From assembly GCF_001096185.1 (NCBI RefSeq), contig NZ_CRPU01000012.1, positions 1 to 51,824 on the forward strand: a DNA stretch of 51,824 nt, in the 5' to 3' direction. The DNA comes from Streptococcus pneumoniae (lineage in GTDB: Bacteria; Bacillota; Bacilli; Lactobacillales; Streptococcaceae). The translations under genes were made by a program, and so were the position numbers. The stretch's first letter is position 1. Each line of letters starts with the position of its first letter. A model generated the notes under the pieces. It was not told the DNA's origin, did not search any database, and worked only from the letters and a program-made list of their open reading frames with translations. Of the stretch, positions 16,474-25,240 are shown one piece after another.

Positions 16474-17341
16474 AAATGGAGTTTCTTTTGGTCTACTCTC
16501 AGGTATTTTCTGGGGGTTAGGTCTGACAATTAGTGCTTATATCTTTTCGATTTTTACAGATTTGTCGCCCTTTGTGGTGGCCGCTGCTCACGATTTCTTG
16601 AGTATCTTTATCTTACTAGCTTTTCTCTTGGTAAAAGAAGGAAAAGTTCGTCTCTCAATTTTCTTAAATATTCGCAATGTGAGTGTGATCATCGGAGCCT
16701 TGCTAGCAGGCCCTATCGGTATGCAGGCCAATCTTTATGCGGTTAAGTATATCGGAAGTTCCTTAGCTTCATCTGTATCGGCTATTTACCCTGCGATTTC
16801 AGTCTTATTGGCTTTCTTCTTTTTGAAGCACAAGATTTCGAAAAATACTGTGTTTGGGATTGTCTTGATTATTGGAGGGATAATTGCTCAGACCTATAAG
16901 GTAGAACAGGTCAATTCTTTCTACATTGGTATTCTCTGTGCTTTGGTTTGTGCCATTGCATGGGGGAGTGAGAGTGTTCTTAGCTCCTTTGCCATGGAAA
17001 GTGAATTGAGTGAAATCGAGGCTCTCTTGATTCGTCAAGTGACTTCGTTCTTATCCTATCTTGTGATTGTGCTCTTTTCTCATCAGTCATTTACCGTAGT
17101 AGCCAATGGACAATTGCTAGGTCTCATGATTGTCTTTGCAGCCTTTGATATGATTTCCTACTTGGCTTATTATATCGCTATCAATCGCTTGCAACCAGCC
17201 AAGGCTACAGGATTGAACGTGAGTTATGTAGTTTGGACTGTCTTGTTTGCAGTTGTTTTCTTAGGTGCACCACTAGATATGCTGACAATTATGACGTCAC
17301 TTGTCGTCATTGCTGGAGTTTATATTATTATTAAAGAATAA
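16463..17341 (+). CDS. licB: LicB choline transporter
   Basis: A 292-aa membrane protein with about ten hydrophobic segments of the drug/metabolite transporter (EamA) type. In the lic1 locus LicB brings choline into the cell. The start at 16463 (MKNKNGVSFG) is preferred over the ATG at 16451 because GGAGG is 6 nt upstream. It overlaps the 3' end of licA by 11 nt, so the two are coupled. Substrate assignment rests on the context of licA and licC. Confidence 0.9.
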   Translation: MKNKNGVSFGLLSGIFWGLGLTISAYIFSIFTDLSPFVVAAAHDFLSIFILLAFLLVKEGKVRLSIFLNIRNVSVIIGALLAGPIGMQANLYAVKYIGSSLASSVSAIYPAISVLLAFFFLKHKISKNTVFGIVLIIGGIIAQTYKVEQVNSFYIGILCALVCAIAWGSESVLSSFAMESELSEIEALLIRQVTSFLSYLVIVLFSHQSFTVVANGQLLGLMIVFAAFDMISYLAYYIAINRLQPAKATGLNVSYVVWTVLFAVVFLGAPLDMLTIMTSLVVIAGVYIIIKE

Positions 17342-17352
17342 AGGAGATTCGT

Positions 17353-18042
17353 GTGAAAGCCATTATCTTAGCAGCGGGATTGGGAACTCGCTTGCGTCCT
17401 ATGACTGAAAATACCCCTAAAGCCTTGATTCAGGTTAATCAAAAAACCTTGATTGAATACCAAATTGAGTTTCTCAAAGAAAAAGGAATCAACGACATTA
17501 TCATCATTGTTGGTTACCTTAAAGAACAATTCGATTACTTAAAAGAAAAATACGGTGTTCGCCTCGTTTTCAATGATAAATACGCTGACTACAATAACTT
17601 TTACTCTCTCTATCTTGTAAAAGAAGAATTAGCTAACAGTTATGTTATCGATGCCGATAACTATCTCTTTAAAAATATGTTCCGCAATGATTTGACACGT
17701 TCGACTTATTTTAGTGTTTATCGTGAAGATTGTACCAACGAATGGTTCTTGGTCTATGGAGATGACTATAAGGTTCAAGACATTATTGTTGATAGCAAGG
17801 CAGGTCGCATCCTTAGTGGTGTATCCTTCTGGGATGCTCCAACTGCAGAAAAGATTGTCAGCTTTATCGATAAGGCCTATGCGAGTGGTGAATTTGTTGA
17901 TCTCTATTGGGACAATATGGTTAAGGATAATATCAAAGAGCTAGATGTCTATGTTGAAGAATTAGAAGGTAATAGCATCTATGAGATTGATAGTGTCCAA
18001 GACTATCATAAATTAGAAGAAATTCTTAAAAACGAAAATTAA
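17353..18042 (+). CDS. licC: CTP:phosphocholine cytidylyltransferase
   Basis: A 229-aa nucleotidyltransferase that makes CDP-choline, the donor used by LicD1 and LicD2. The N-terminal signature LAAGLGTRLRPMTENTPKAL (about 6-25) is complete, and the metal-binding aspartates lie in VIDADNYLF and near VDLYWDN. It starts with GTG at 17353 behind AAGGAG. Last gene of lic1, followed by a strong terminator. Confidence 0.93.
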   Translation: MKAIILAAGLGTRLRPMTENTPKALIQVNQKTLIEYQIEFLKEKGINDIIIIVGYLKEQFDYLKEKYGVRLVFNDKYADYNNFYSLYLVKEELANSYVIDADNYLFKNMFRNDLTRSTYFSVYREDCTNEWFLVYGDDYKVQDIIVDSKAGRILSGVSFWDAPTAEKIVSFIDKAYASGEFVDLYWDNMVKDNIKELDVYVEELEGNSIYEIDSVQDYHKLEEILKNEN

Positions 18043-18049
18043 CAATTAT

Positions 18050-18080
18050 AACATCTGGCTAAAATAGTCGGATGTTTTTT
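18050..18080 (+). terminator. Terminator of the lic1 operon
   Basis: AACATCTGGCTA (18050-18061) pairs over 12 positions, including G-T pairs, with TAGTCGGATGTT, loop AAA, followed by six T (18075-18080). Confidence 0.85.
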
Positions 18081-18087
18081 GATTTTT

Positions 18088-18095
18088 TACGAATA
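18088..18095 (+). promoter_or_regulatory. ComX (competence sigma factor) box of dprA
   Basis: TACGAATA is an exact match to the combox recognised by the alternative sigma factor ComX, preceded by a T-rich stretch as is typical. It is 33 nt upstream of the dprA start, so dprA is a late competence gene here. The T-run of the lic1 terminator lies 8 nt upstream. Confidence 0.9.
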
Positions 18096-18128
18096 AATAG
18101 ATGAGTAGAAAAAGAAATGGAGTTATTT

Positions 18129-18977
18129 ATGAAAATTACAAACTATGAAATCTATAAGTTAAAAAAATCAGGTTTGACCAATCAACAGATTTTGACAGTC
18201 CTAGAATACGGTGAAAATGTTGATCAAGAACTGTTGTTAGGTGATATTGCAGATATATCAGGTTGCCGAAATCCAGCCGTTTTTATGGAACGTTATTTTC
18301 AGATAGACGATGCACATTTGGAGAAGGAGTTTCAAAAATTTCCATCTTTCTCTATTTTAGACGACTGTTACCCTTGGGATTTGAGTGAAATATATGATGC
18401 GCCTGTACTTTTATTTTACAAGGGAAATCTTGACCTCCTGAAATTCCCGAAGGTAGCGGTCGTAGGCAGTCGTGCTTGTAGCAAACAGGGAGCTAAGTCA
18501 GTTGAAAAAGTCATTCAAGGCTTGGAAAATGAACTGGTTATTGTCAGTGGTCTGGCCAAGGGCATCGACACAGCAGCTCATATGGCAGCTCTTCAGAATG
18601 GCGGAAAAACCATTGCAGTGATTGGAACAGGACTGGATGTGTTTTATCCTAAAGCCAATAAACGCTTGCAAGACTATATCGGAAATGATCATCTGGTTTT
18701 AAGTGAATATGGACCTGGTGAACAACCTCTGAAATTTCATTTTCCTGCCCGTAATCGCATCATCGCTGGACTTTGTCGTGGTGTGATTGTAGCAGAGGCT
18801 AAGATGCGTTCAGGTAGTCTTATTACCTGTGAGAGGGCAATGGAAGAAGGACGCGATGTTTTTGCTATACCTGGTAGCATTTTAGATGGACTATCAGACG
18901 GTTGCCATCATTTGATTCAGGAAGGAGCAAAATTAGTCACCAGCGGGCAGGATGTTCTTGCGGAATTTGAATTTTAA
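18129..18977 (+). CDS. dprA: DprA, DNA processing protein for transformation
   Basis: A 282-aa protein that loads RecA on incoming single-stranded DNA and shuts off competence. It has an N-terminal SAM-like domain (about 1-75) and a Rossmann-like domain with VAVVGSRACSKQG and VSGLAKGIDTAAH, and a later FPARNRIIAGL. The length matches pneumococcal DprA. The start at 18129 is chosen over 18117 because GGAG is 6-8 nt upstream and the product begins MKITNYEIYK. It is monocistronic behind the ComX box. Confidence 0.95.
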   Translation: MKITNYEIYKLKKSGLTNQQILTVLEYGENVDQELLLGDIADISGCRNPAVFMERYFQIDDAHLEKEFQKFPSFSILDDCYPWDLSEIYDAPVLLFYKGNLDLLKFPKVAVVGSRACSKQGAKSVEKVIQGLENELVIVSGLAKGIDTAAHMAALQNGGKTIAVIGTGLDVFYPKANKRLQDYIGNDHLVLSEYGPGEQPLKFHFPARNRIIAGLCRGVIVAEAKMRSGSLITCERAMEEGRDVFAIPGSILDGLSDGCHHLIQEGAKLVTSGQDVLAEFEF

Positions 18978-19046
18978 AAATGACCTAAGCTAGAATTCTG
19001 AGAAAAAATCAATTTTAAGATAAAATGAAGTAAATATCCTCACAAT

Positions 19047-19093
19047 AAAACGCATAGTATCAGTTTTTTTCACTTGATATTATGCGTTTTTTC
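19047..19093. terminator. Terminator after dprA; terminator-like dispersed repeat, copy 3
   Basis: AAAACGCATAGTATCA (19047-19062) pairs with TGATATTATGCGTTTT (19075-19090), one G-T pair, then more T. It shares its right arm with the repeats at 80 and 10307 but not their tails. Confidence 0.7.
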
Positions 19094-19341
19094 TAAGTGA
19101 ATCAGTAGAGTGGGGGACTTTTCCCATAGGAAGGAAAGCAATTTAGTGTAATTGAGAAAGGAGAGTTGCTTGTGACTAATCTTGGTCGGCTTACTGTCAG
19201 AGGGGCTTATCATCTAAAATCTTGTCAGTAAGGAAAAATAAATTCTTCAAAAGTAGAGATTACAAGGCTTGTTTAAGAAAGAATTCAAAGACCTTGACAG
19301 ATAAAAATAAAATGGTTATTATAAAAAATGGTCTGAAATTG
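19094..19341. other. Gene-free stretch after dprA with one orphan promoter
   Basis: I see no supported gene here. A near-consensus promoter is present: TTGACA (19294-19299), 17-nt spacer, TATTAT (19317-19322), reading right. Nothing with a ribosome site follows until the DUF389 gene at 19748, so it may drive that gene with a long leader of about 420 nt that runs through two BOX repeats. Confidence 0.5.
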
Positions 19342-19347
19342 ATGATG

Positions 19348-19440
19348 ATACTCTTCGAAAATCTTTTTACGTCAGTTCAGCTTTGCCTTGCTGTGTTTTG
19401 AGCAAGTTACGGTGAGCTTCCGAGTTTGATTTTCATTTAC
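19348..19440 (+). repeat. Degenerate BOX element
   Basis: It starts ATACTCTTCGAAAATC like boxA and ends GATTTTCATTTACTAG like boxC, but the interior has many substitutions. Probably an old copy. Confidence 0.6.
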
Positions 19441-19561
19441 TAGAAATGAAACTGATGAGAGACGTCAGTAGACATTTGCGTCAGGATATTATGGAAAATG
19501 ATAAAAAGACCTCATGAGATTGGCATATCAGACTACTAAAGCATTGAGTTTGTTAGAATTT

Positions 19562-19716
19562 TATACTCAATGAAAATCAAAGAGCAAACTAGGAAGCTAG
19601 CCGCAGGTTGCTCAAAGCACTGCTTTGAGGTTGTAGATAAGACTGACGAAGTCAGTTACATATATCTACGGCAAGGTGAAGCTGACGTGGTTTGAAGAGA
19701 TTTTCGAAGAGTATTA
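19562..19716 (-). repeat. BOX element with A, B and C modules (minus orientation)
   Basis: Read left to right it runs from TATACTCAATGAAAATC through GCTAGCCGCAGG (boxC), CACTGCTTTGAGG with GACTGACGAAGTCAG (boxB), and CTACGGCAAGGTGAAGC to TTCGAAGAGTATTA (boxA). It ends 31 bp before the DUF389 start codon. Confidence 0.9.
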
Positions 19717-19747
19717 GCGACTAGTTAGCTAGGAAAGGAAGATATTT

Positions 19748-20791
19748 GTGACAAATAATAAACTGTATTCGTTGGTAGAATTTAGAAATAAAATATACGA
19801 AGAATTAGAACTCTCCAGAAGTGATTTAGTGATTTTACTATGTGCCATGCTTATCGCCTCTATCGGATTAAATATGGATTCGACTCCCGTGATTATTGGA
19901 GCCATGTTAATCTCTCCTTTGATGACACCTATTCTGGGAGTGGGACTCTCTCTAGCTATATTTGATTTTAAATTGTTAAGAAAATCTTTTAAAATATTAG
20001 CTATTCAAATACTTGCCAGTTTAATAGCTTCAACACTTTATTTTTATCTCTCTCCCATTTCGTATGCTAGTTCGGAGATTGTTGCTAGAACCTCTCCGAC
20101 TATTTGGGATGTTCTCATTGCTTTTGTAGGAGGGATAGCTGGTATTATTGGTGCTAGGAAAAAAGAGACCAATAATATTGTCCCTGGTGTCGCCATTGCA
20201 ACTGCCTTGATGCCTCCTCTTTGTACAGTAGGTTATGCTATTGCTTCTGCTAATCTAAAATTTATCATAGGCTCCTCTTACCTATTCCTCATCAATTGTA
20301 GTTTTATTGTCATTGCGACTTATATAGGTGTCAGGTTGATGATGGTTAAGAAGCACTATTTTAGAGATAATGAAGAAGATTCTAAAATGCGCAGGATTTT
20401 GCTTTTAGTTGCTGTTTTGCTGATGATTCCGAGTTTCATCTCTGCAACGACTTTAGTCAGAGAAACGTTGAAAAAAGAGTCCCTTAATAAATTTATATCA
20501 GAGCAGTTTCAGGGGCATAATATTTTGAAAAAAACCTATTCTAAAAAGAATCATACCCTAAAGCTAACCATTTCAGGAAATTATTTGACAGAAGAAGAAC
20601 TCGATATGATTTCCAGTAAGAGGGGGGACTATGGTTTAAGTGATGTTTCTGTTCAAGTTTCCCAATTGTCTGATTCAGAACAGCTTAGCAAGGAAGAACT
20701 GGTAGAGTATTTCTTCCAGTATATCAAGGATAAGGAAGCAAAAGAAAAGGAAAAAGCTAATAAATTTGATACAGAGTCTGAGGAGCAATAA
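19748..20791 (+). CDS. DUF389 family membrane protein
   Basis: A 347-aa protein. The first two thirds hold about six membrane segments, including the conserved TPVIIGAMLISPLMTPILG stretch of the DUF389 family (found as TIGR00341-type proteins). The last 110 residues are soluble and rich in Lys/Glu. The function is unknown. It starts with GTG at 19748, with AAGGAAG 8 nt upstream. It stands alone between dprA and topA; its likely promoter is either read-through from 19294 or within the BOX region. Confidence 0.8.
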   Translation: MTNNKLYSLVEFRNKIYEELELSRSDLVILLCAMLIASIGLNMDSTPVIIGAMLISPLMTPILGVGLSLAIFDFKLLRKSFKILAIQILASLIASTLYFYLSPISYASSEIVARTSPTIWDVLIAFVGGIAGIIGARKKETNNIVPGVAIATALMPPLCTVGYAIASANLKFIIGSSYLFLINCSFIVIATYIGVRLMMVKKHYFRDNEEDSKMRRILLLVAVLLMIPSFISATTLVRETLKKESLNKFISEQFQGHNILKKTYSKKNHTLKLTISGNYLTEEELDMISSKRGDYGLSDVSVQVSQLSDSEQLSKEELVEYFFQYIKDKEAKEKEKANKFDTESEEQ

Positions 20792-20820
20792 TTTCTTGAG
20801 AATAGCTGGTTTTTCTCGTG

Positions 20821-20857
20821 AGTCTTCTATGTATATCAAAGGAAGACTGAGGTTTTA
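20821..20857 (+). terminator. Weak terminator after the DUF389 gene
   Basis: AGTCTTC (20821-20827) pairs with GAAGACT (20842-20848), followed by TTTT at 20853-20856. The T-run is short and set back, so confidence is limited. Confidence 0.4.
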
Positions 20858-20892
20858 AGTATAAAACTTTTCTTCTATGTAGTAGCTAAGTC

Positions 20893-20921
20893 TTGACAGG
20901 GTTCAAAAAATGGTTTACACT
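20893..20921 (+). promoter_or_regulatory. Promoter of topA
   Basis: TTGACA (20893-20898), 17-nt spacer, TACACT (20916-20921), 35 nt before the GTG start. In pneumococci topA responds to DNA relaxation; nothing specific for that is visible here. Confidence 0.7.
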
Positions 20922-20956
20922 TTATAAAGTTTATTACTTTGAAAAGGTGTGATACT

Positions 20957-23044
20957 GTGGCTACGGCAACAAAAAAGAAAAAATCAACAGTTAAAAAAAA
21001 TCTAGTCATCGTGGAGTCGCCTGCTAAGGCCAAGACGATTGAAAAATATCTAGGCAGAAACTACAAGGTTTTAGCCAGTGTCGGGCATATCCGTGATTTG
21101 AAGAAATCCAGTATGTCAGTCGATATTGAAAATAATTATGAACCGCAATATATCAATATTCGAGGAAAAGGCCCTCTTATCAATGACTTGAAAAAAGAAG
21201 CCAAAAAAGCTAATAAAGTCTTTCTGGCGAGTGACCCGGACCGTGAAGGAGAAGCGATTTCTTGGCATTTGGCCCATATTCTCAACTTGGATGAAAATGA
21301 TGCCAACCGTGTGGTCTTCAATGAAATCACCAAGGATGCGGTCAAAAATGCTTTTAAAGAACCTCGTAAGATCGATATGGACTTGGTCGATGCCCAACAG
21401 GCACGTCGTGTCCTGGACCGCTTGGTAGGCTATTCGATTTCGCCTATTTTGTGGAAGAAGGTCAAGAAGGGCTTGTCAGCAGGGCGCGTTCAGTCCATTG
21501 CGCTTAAGTTAATCATTGACCGTGAAAATGAAATCAATGCTTTCCAGCCAGAAGAATACTGGACAATTGATGGCGTCTTTAAAAAGGGAACCAAGCAATT
21601 TCAGGCTTCCTTCTATGGAGTAGATGGCAAAAAACTGAAACTGACTAGCAATGATGAGGTCAAGGAAGTCTTATCTCGTCTGACTAGCAAAGATTTTTCA
21701 GTGGATCAGGTAGATAAGAAAGAGCGCAAGCGCAATGCTCCATTACCCTATACCACTTCATCTATGCAGATGGATGCTGCCAATAAAATCAATTTCCGTA
21801 CTCGAAAGACCATGATGGTTGCGCAGCAGCTCTATGAGGGGATCAATATCGGTTCTGGTGTGCAAGGTTTGATTACCTATATGCGTACTGATTCGACTCG
21901 TATCAGTCCAGTAGCGCAAAATGAAGCAGCAAGTTTCATTACAGACCGTTTTGGTAGCAAGTATTCTAAGCATGGTAGCAAGGTCAAAAATGCATCAGGT
22001 GCTCAGGATGCCCATGAGGCTATTCGTCCGTCTAGCGTCTTTAATACACCTGAAAGCATCGCTAAGTATCTGGATAAGGATCAGCTCAAGCTTTATACTC
22101 TTATCTGGAATCGTTTTGTGGCTAGCCAGATGACAGCTGCTGTCTTTGATACCATGGCTGTTAAATTGTCTCAAAATGGGGTTCAATTTGCTGCCAATGG
22201 TAGTCAGGTTAAGTTTGATGGTTATCTTGCTATTTATAATGATTCTGATAAGAATAAGATGTTACCAGATATGGCTGTTGGAGATGTGGTCAAACAGGTC
22301 AATAGCAAACCAGAGCAACATTTCACTCAACCGCCTGCTCGTTATTCTGAAGCGACATTGATTAAGACCTTGGAGGAAAATGGGGTTGGACGTCCGTCAA
22401 CCTACGCACCGACCATTGAAACTATTCAGAAACGTTATTATGTTCGCCTTGCAGCCAAACGCTTTGAACCGACAGAGTTGGGAGAAATTGTTAACAAGCT
22501 CATCGTTGAATATTTCCCAGATATCGTAAACGTGACCTTCACAGCTGAAATGGAAGGAAAACTGGATGATGTCGAAGTCGGAAAAGAGCAGTGGCAACGT
22601 GTCATTGATGCCTTTTACAAACCATTCTCTAAAGAAGTCGCCAAGGCTGAAGAAGAAATGGAAAAAATCCAGATTAAGGATGAACCAGCTGGATTTGATT
22701 GTGAAGTGTGTGGCAGTCCAATGGTCATTAAACTTGGTCGTTTTGGTAAGTTCTACGCTTGTAGCAATTTCCCAGATTGCCGTCATACCCAAGCAATCGT
22801 GAAAGAAATCGGTGTAGAGTGTCCAAGTTGTCATCAGGGACAAATCATTGAGCGTAAAACAAAACGTAACCGCCTTTTCTATGGTTGCAATCGCTATCCA
22901 GAATGTGAATTTACCTCTTGGGACAAGCCTGTTGGTCGTGACTGTCCAAAATGTGGCAACTTCCTCATGGAGAAAAAAGTCCGTGGTGGTGGCAAGCAGG
23001 TTGTTTGTAGTAATGGCGACTACGAAGAAGAAAAGATTAAATAA
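20957..23044 (+). CDS. topA: DNA topoisomerase I
   Basis: A 695-aa type IA topoisomerase that relaxes negative supercoils. The TOPRIM domain is at the N-terminus ([17 protein letters not shown]; Asp93-x-Asp95-x-Glu97 in [11 protein letters not shown]). The catalytic tyrosine is Tyr308 in [11 protein letters not shown]. The C-terminal tail has zinc-ribbon-like repeats: CEVCGSPM...CSNFPDC, CPSCHQ...CNRYPEC, and a third CPKCGNF...CSNGDY that lacks its last cysteine. The GTG at 20957 is chosen rather than the ATG at 20939 because AAAGGTG precedes it, and 695 aa is the usual pneumococcal size. Confidence 0.95.
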   Translation: MATATKKKKSTVKKNLVIVESPAKAKTIEKYLGRNYKVLASVGHIRDLKKSSMSVDIENNYEPQYINIRGKGPLINDLKKEAKKANKVFLASDPDREGEAISWHLAHILNLDENDANRVVFNEITKDAVKNAFKEPRKIDMDLVDAQQARRVLDRLVGYSISPILWKKVKKGLSAGRVQSIALKLIIDRENEINAFQPEEYWTIDGVFKKGTKQFQASFYGVDGKKLKLTSNDEVKEVLSRLTSKDFSVDQVDKKERKRNAPLPYTTSSMQMDAANKINFRTRKTMMVAQQLYEGINIGSGVQGLITYMRTDSTRISPVAQNEAASFITDRFGSKYSKHGSKVKNASGAQDAHEAIRPSSVFNTPESIAKYLDKDQLKLYTLIWNRFVASQMTAAVFDTMAVKLSQNGVQFAANGSQVKFDGYLAIYNDSDKNKMLPDMAVGDVVKQVNSKPEQHFTQPPARYSEATLIKTLEENGVGRPSTYAPTIETIQKRYYVRLAAKRFEPTELGEIVNKLIVEYFPDIVNVTFTAEMEGKLDDVEVGKEQWQRVIDAFYKPFSKEVAKAEEEMEKIQIKDEPAGFDCEVCGSPMVIKLGRFGKFYACSNFPDCRHTQAIVKEIGVECPSCHQGQIIERKTKRNRLFYGCNRYPECEFTSWDKPVGRDCPKCGNFLMEKKVRGGGKQVVCSNGDYEEEKIK

Positions 23045-23047
23045 GAG

Positions 23048-23080
23048 AAGAGTCCTGAAAGTGAATTTCAGGCTCTTTTT
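23048..23080 (+). terminator. Terminator of topA
   Basis: AAGAG-T-CCTGAAA pairs with TTTCAGG-CTCTT with one bulged base, followed by TTTTT (23076-23080). Confidence 0.85.
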
Positions 23081-23134
23081 GGTTGGAACTTGACAAAATT
23101 CATCATTGTGTGCGAAACTAGAAGAAGATTATTT

Positions 23135-23242
23135 TATACTCTTCGAAAATCAAATTCAAACCACGTCAGCTTCGCCTTGCCGTACTCCAGTACAACCTGC
23201 GGCTAGCTTCCTAATTTGCTCTTTGATTTTCATTGAGTATTA
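23135..23242 (+). repeat. BOX element (A and C modules)
   Basis: From TATACTCTTCGAAAATC to GATTTTCATTGAGTATTA, with ACCACGTCAGCTTCGCC and CCTGCGGCTAGCTTCC inside and no boxB. It ends 13 bp before the start codon of the DUF454 gene, directly before its AGGAG. Confidence 0.9.
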
Positions 23243-23255
23243 ACTAGGAGAAGTT

Positions 23256-23615
23256 ATGCGTATTATCTATCTAATTATTGGTTTTTTATCACTAGCCTTG
23301 GCTATTGTTGGGGTCGTTTTGCCCTTGTTGCCCACAACGCCTTTCCTTTTGTTGTCTATTGCTTGTTTCTCCAGAAGTTCCAAGCGCTTCGAAGATTGGC
23401 TTTATCATACCAAGCTCTATCAAACATATGTAGCTGATTTTCGCGAGACTAGGTCTATTGCGCGTGAACGCAAGAAAAAAATTATCGTATCTATCTACAT
23501 CTTGATGGGAATTTCCATTTATTTTGCCCCTCTCTTACCAGTCAAAATCGGTCTGGGAGCTTTGACCATCTTTATCACCTATTATCTCTTCAAGGTCATT
23601 CCAGACAAAGAGTAA
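23256..23615 (+). CDS. DUF454 (YbaN-like) inner-membrane protein
   Basis: A 119-aa protein with three or four hydrophobic segments. The conserved opening GFLSLALAIVGVVLPLLPTT, then ACFSRSSKRFEDWLY and a basic RERKKK stretch, are typical of the DUF454/YbaN family. The function is unknown. AGGAG lies 8 nt upstream of the ATG. A BOX element sits immediately upstream, so the promoter may be inside or before that repeat. Confidence 0.8.
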   Translation: MRIIYLIIGFLSLALAIVGVVLPLLPTTPFLLLSIACFSRSSKRFEDWLYHTKLYQTYVADFRETRSIARERKKKIIVSIYILMGISIYFAPLLPVKIGLGALTIFITYYLFKVIPDKE

Positions 23616-23666
23616 AAAATAGTATCTATTTTCCTTGATATAAATGAAAGCATATTCACAACAATA

Positions 23667-23675
23667 TGATATAAT
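23667..23675 (+). promoter_or_regulatory. Extended -10 promoter of cutC
   Basis: TGATATAAT, 30 nt before the cutC start codon. No clear -35 is seen. Confidence 0.6.
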
Positions 23676-23705
23676 AAATTTAAAGTAATCTTCAAGGAGA
23701 ATCAA

Positions 23706-24338
23706 ATGATTTACGAATTTTGTGCTGAAAATGTGACCTTGCTTGAAAAAGCGATGCAGGCTGGAGCTCGTCGAATCGAACTCTGTGATAATCTTGCAGT
23801 TGGTGGGACAACACCCAGCTATGGAGTGACTAAGGCAGCGGTTGAACTGGCAGCTAACTACGATACGACCATCATGACTATGATTCGTCCACGTGGTGGC
23901 GACTTTGTCTATAATGACCTAGAAATTGCTATTATGCTAGAAGACATTCGTTTGACTGCTCAGGCTGGAAGTCAAGGGGTTGTTTTTGGGGCTTTAACTG
24001 CTGACAAAAAGTTGGATAAAGCTAATCTGGAGAAGCTGATTGCTGCATCAAAAGGAATGGAAATTGTCTTCCACATGGCCTTTGATGAATTGAGCGAAGA
24101 AGACCAGTTAGAAGCTATTGACTGGCTCAGCCAAGCTGGTGTCACCCGTATCTTAACTCGTGCTGGAGTATCTGGTGACTCCTTAGAAAAACGTTTTGAT
24201 CATTATCTTAGAATTTTGGAACATGCTAAAGATAAGATTGAAATTCTACCAGGTGGAGGGATTGACTTGGACAACCGTCAAACTTTTATCGACCAGCTAG
24301 GCGTGATACAATTGCACGGAACCAAGGTTGTCTTTTAA
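23706..24338 (+). CDS. cutC: CutC family protein
   Basis: A 210-aa TIM-barrel protein of the CutC family, named for copper handling in E. coli, though that role is disputed. Family landmarks are the opening FCAENVTLLEKAMQAGARRIELC, then GGTTPSYG, MIRPRGGDF and a late EILPGGGIDLDN. The copper link is by name only; no copper gene is nearby. AAGGAG is 6-9 nt upstream of the ATG. The protein is slightly shorter than many members at the C-terminus. Confidence 0.85.
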   Translation: MIYEFCAENVTLLEKAMQAGARRIELCDNLAVGGTTPSYGVTKAAVELAANYDTTIMTMIRPRGGDFVYNDLEIAIMLEDIRLTAQAGSQGVVFGALTADKKLDKANLEKLIAASKGMEIVFHMAFDELSEEDQLEAIDWLSQAGVTRILTRAGVSGDSLEKRFDHYLRILEHAKDKIEILPGGGIDLDNRQTFIDQLGVIQLHGTKVVF

Positions 24339-24345
24339 AAAATAG

Positions 24346-24384
24346 AAAGGAACTGCTAGCTTTTGGTAGCAGTTTTCACTTATG
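24346..24384 (+). promoter_or_regulatory. Hairpin between Shine-Dalgarno and start codon of the YjbR-like gene
   Basis: AAAGG (24346-24350) is immediately followed by an 8-bp hairpin, AACTGCTA (24351-24358) / TAGCAGTT (24367-24374), then TTCACTT and the ATG at 24382. In linear distance AAAGG is 31 nt from the ATG; with the hairpin folded it is 7 nt away. The short TTTTC after the stem could also make it a weak terminator of cutC. Confidence 0.5.
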
Positions 24385-25038
24385 TTTGAAATTTTTAAAT
24401 CCTATCAGTTTAATCAAGAAAAAGCTCAAGCTTACGGTTTTGTAGAAAATGGGGAAGTCTGGAATTATAGCAGCCAGATTTTGCAGGGTGATTTTGTCAT
24501 GACTGTGTCCATCACTGCTGATAATGTGAGTTTTCAAGTCTTTGACCAGGAAACCGGTGACCTCTATCCTCAAGTTCATATGGAAAGTATGAGGGGAAGT
24601 TTTATCGGAAATGTCCGTGAGGCTTGTCTGGAGATTCTTTACCAGATTCGGAGGGCGTGTTTTGACGTGCAAGATTTTATCTGTCCTCAGACTAAACGAA
24701 TCATGACTCAAGTTCAGGAAAAATATGGTAATCAGTTGGAATATCTGTGGGAGAAATCGCCTGATACAGCAGTCTTAAGACACGAAGGCAATCAAAAGTG
24801 GTATGCCGTCTTGATGAAAATCTCTTGGGATAAGCTGGAAAAGGGCAGAGAAGGACAAGTGGAAGCAGTCAACCTCAAACATGACCAAGTAGCTGACTTA
24901 CTTTCACAAAAGGGCATTTATCCAGCTTTTCATATGAACAAACGCTACTGGATTAGTGTGGCTTTTGATGATACTTTGTCAGATGAAATGGTACTGGAAT
25001 TGATAGAAAAAAGTTGGAACTTAACCTCTAAAAAATGA
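24382..25038 (+). CDS. MmcQ/YjbR-like protein with N-terminal extension
   Basis: A 218-aa protein. The C-terminal 110 residues match the YjbR/MmcQ fold (a small alpha/beta domain related to CyaY and to double-wing DNA-binding proteins): KWYAVLMKISWDKL, then GIYPAFHMNKRYWISVAFDD and a final amphipathic helix. The N-terminal 100 residues form a separate domain that I do not recognise, beginning MFEIFKSYQF. DNA binding is suggested for the family but not proven. No ordinary Shine-Dalgarno lies near the ATG; see the hairpin entry at 24346. Confidence 0.75.
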   Translation: MFEIFKSYQFNQEKAQAYGFVENGEVWNYSSQILQGDFVMTVSITADNVSFQVFDQETGDLYPQVHMESMRGSFIGNVREACLEILYQIRRACFDVQDFICPQTKRIMTQVQEKYGNQLEYLWEKSPDTAVLRHEGNQKWYAVLMKISWDKLEKGREGQVEAVNLKHDQVADLLSQKGIYPAFHMNKRYWISVAFDDTLSDEMVLELIEKSWNLTSKK

Positions 25039-25121
25039 AACATTTCAAGATTCTTTCAATAACTTTCAATTAGCAAAATATTCTCTACTGAAGAAATTTT
25101 CAGAAAATATTGGATTTTTTC

Positions 25122-25150
25122 TTGACAAGCGCTTTTGCCTATGCTAAAAT
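25122..25150 (+). promoter_or_regulatory. Promoter of the leucine operon
   Basis: TTGACA (25122-25127), 17-nt spacer, TAAAAT (25145-25150). Transcription starts near 25157, leaving about 195 nt of leader before leuA. Confidence 0.85.
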
Positions 25151-25186
25151 ACTAAACAAGATATCAAACGAAGGAGAAAGTCAAAC

Positions 25187-25240
25187 ATGAAAACAGCTAA
25201 GTTTAATCAATTTGCTTTGTTGTTGAGGTACTCGGGCTAG
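25187..25240 (+). CDS. leuL: Leucine operon leader peptide
   Basis: A 17-codon ORF, MKTAKFNQFALLLRYSG, preceded by AAGGAG (spacing about 10 nt). It contains three consecutive Leu codons (TTG TTG TTG) and its stop codon lies inside the first hairpin of the attenuator. A ribosome stalled at these codons when Leu-tRNA is scarce would allow the antiterminator to form. The peptide is a sensor and probably has no other function. Confidence 0.85.
   Translation: MKTAKFNQFALLLRYSG

Noticed and set aside
19172-19231. GTG-started 19-codon frame with an AGGAG-like site after dprA
   Set aside because: The ribosome site is fair, but the product is too short to recognise, no promoter precedes it and the region looks degenerate. 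Not enough to call a gene.
22397-22843. Long minus-strand frame (148 codons) inside topA
   Set aside because: It lies wholly antisense to topA, has no ribosome site, and its composition mirrors the topA codons. Similar antisense frames in carB, leuC, guaC, rnc and glnP were left out for the same reason.
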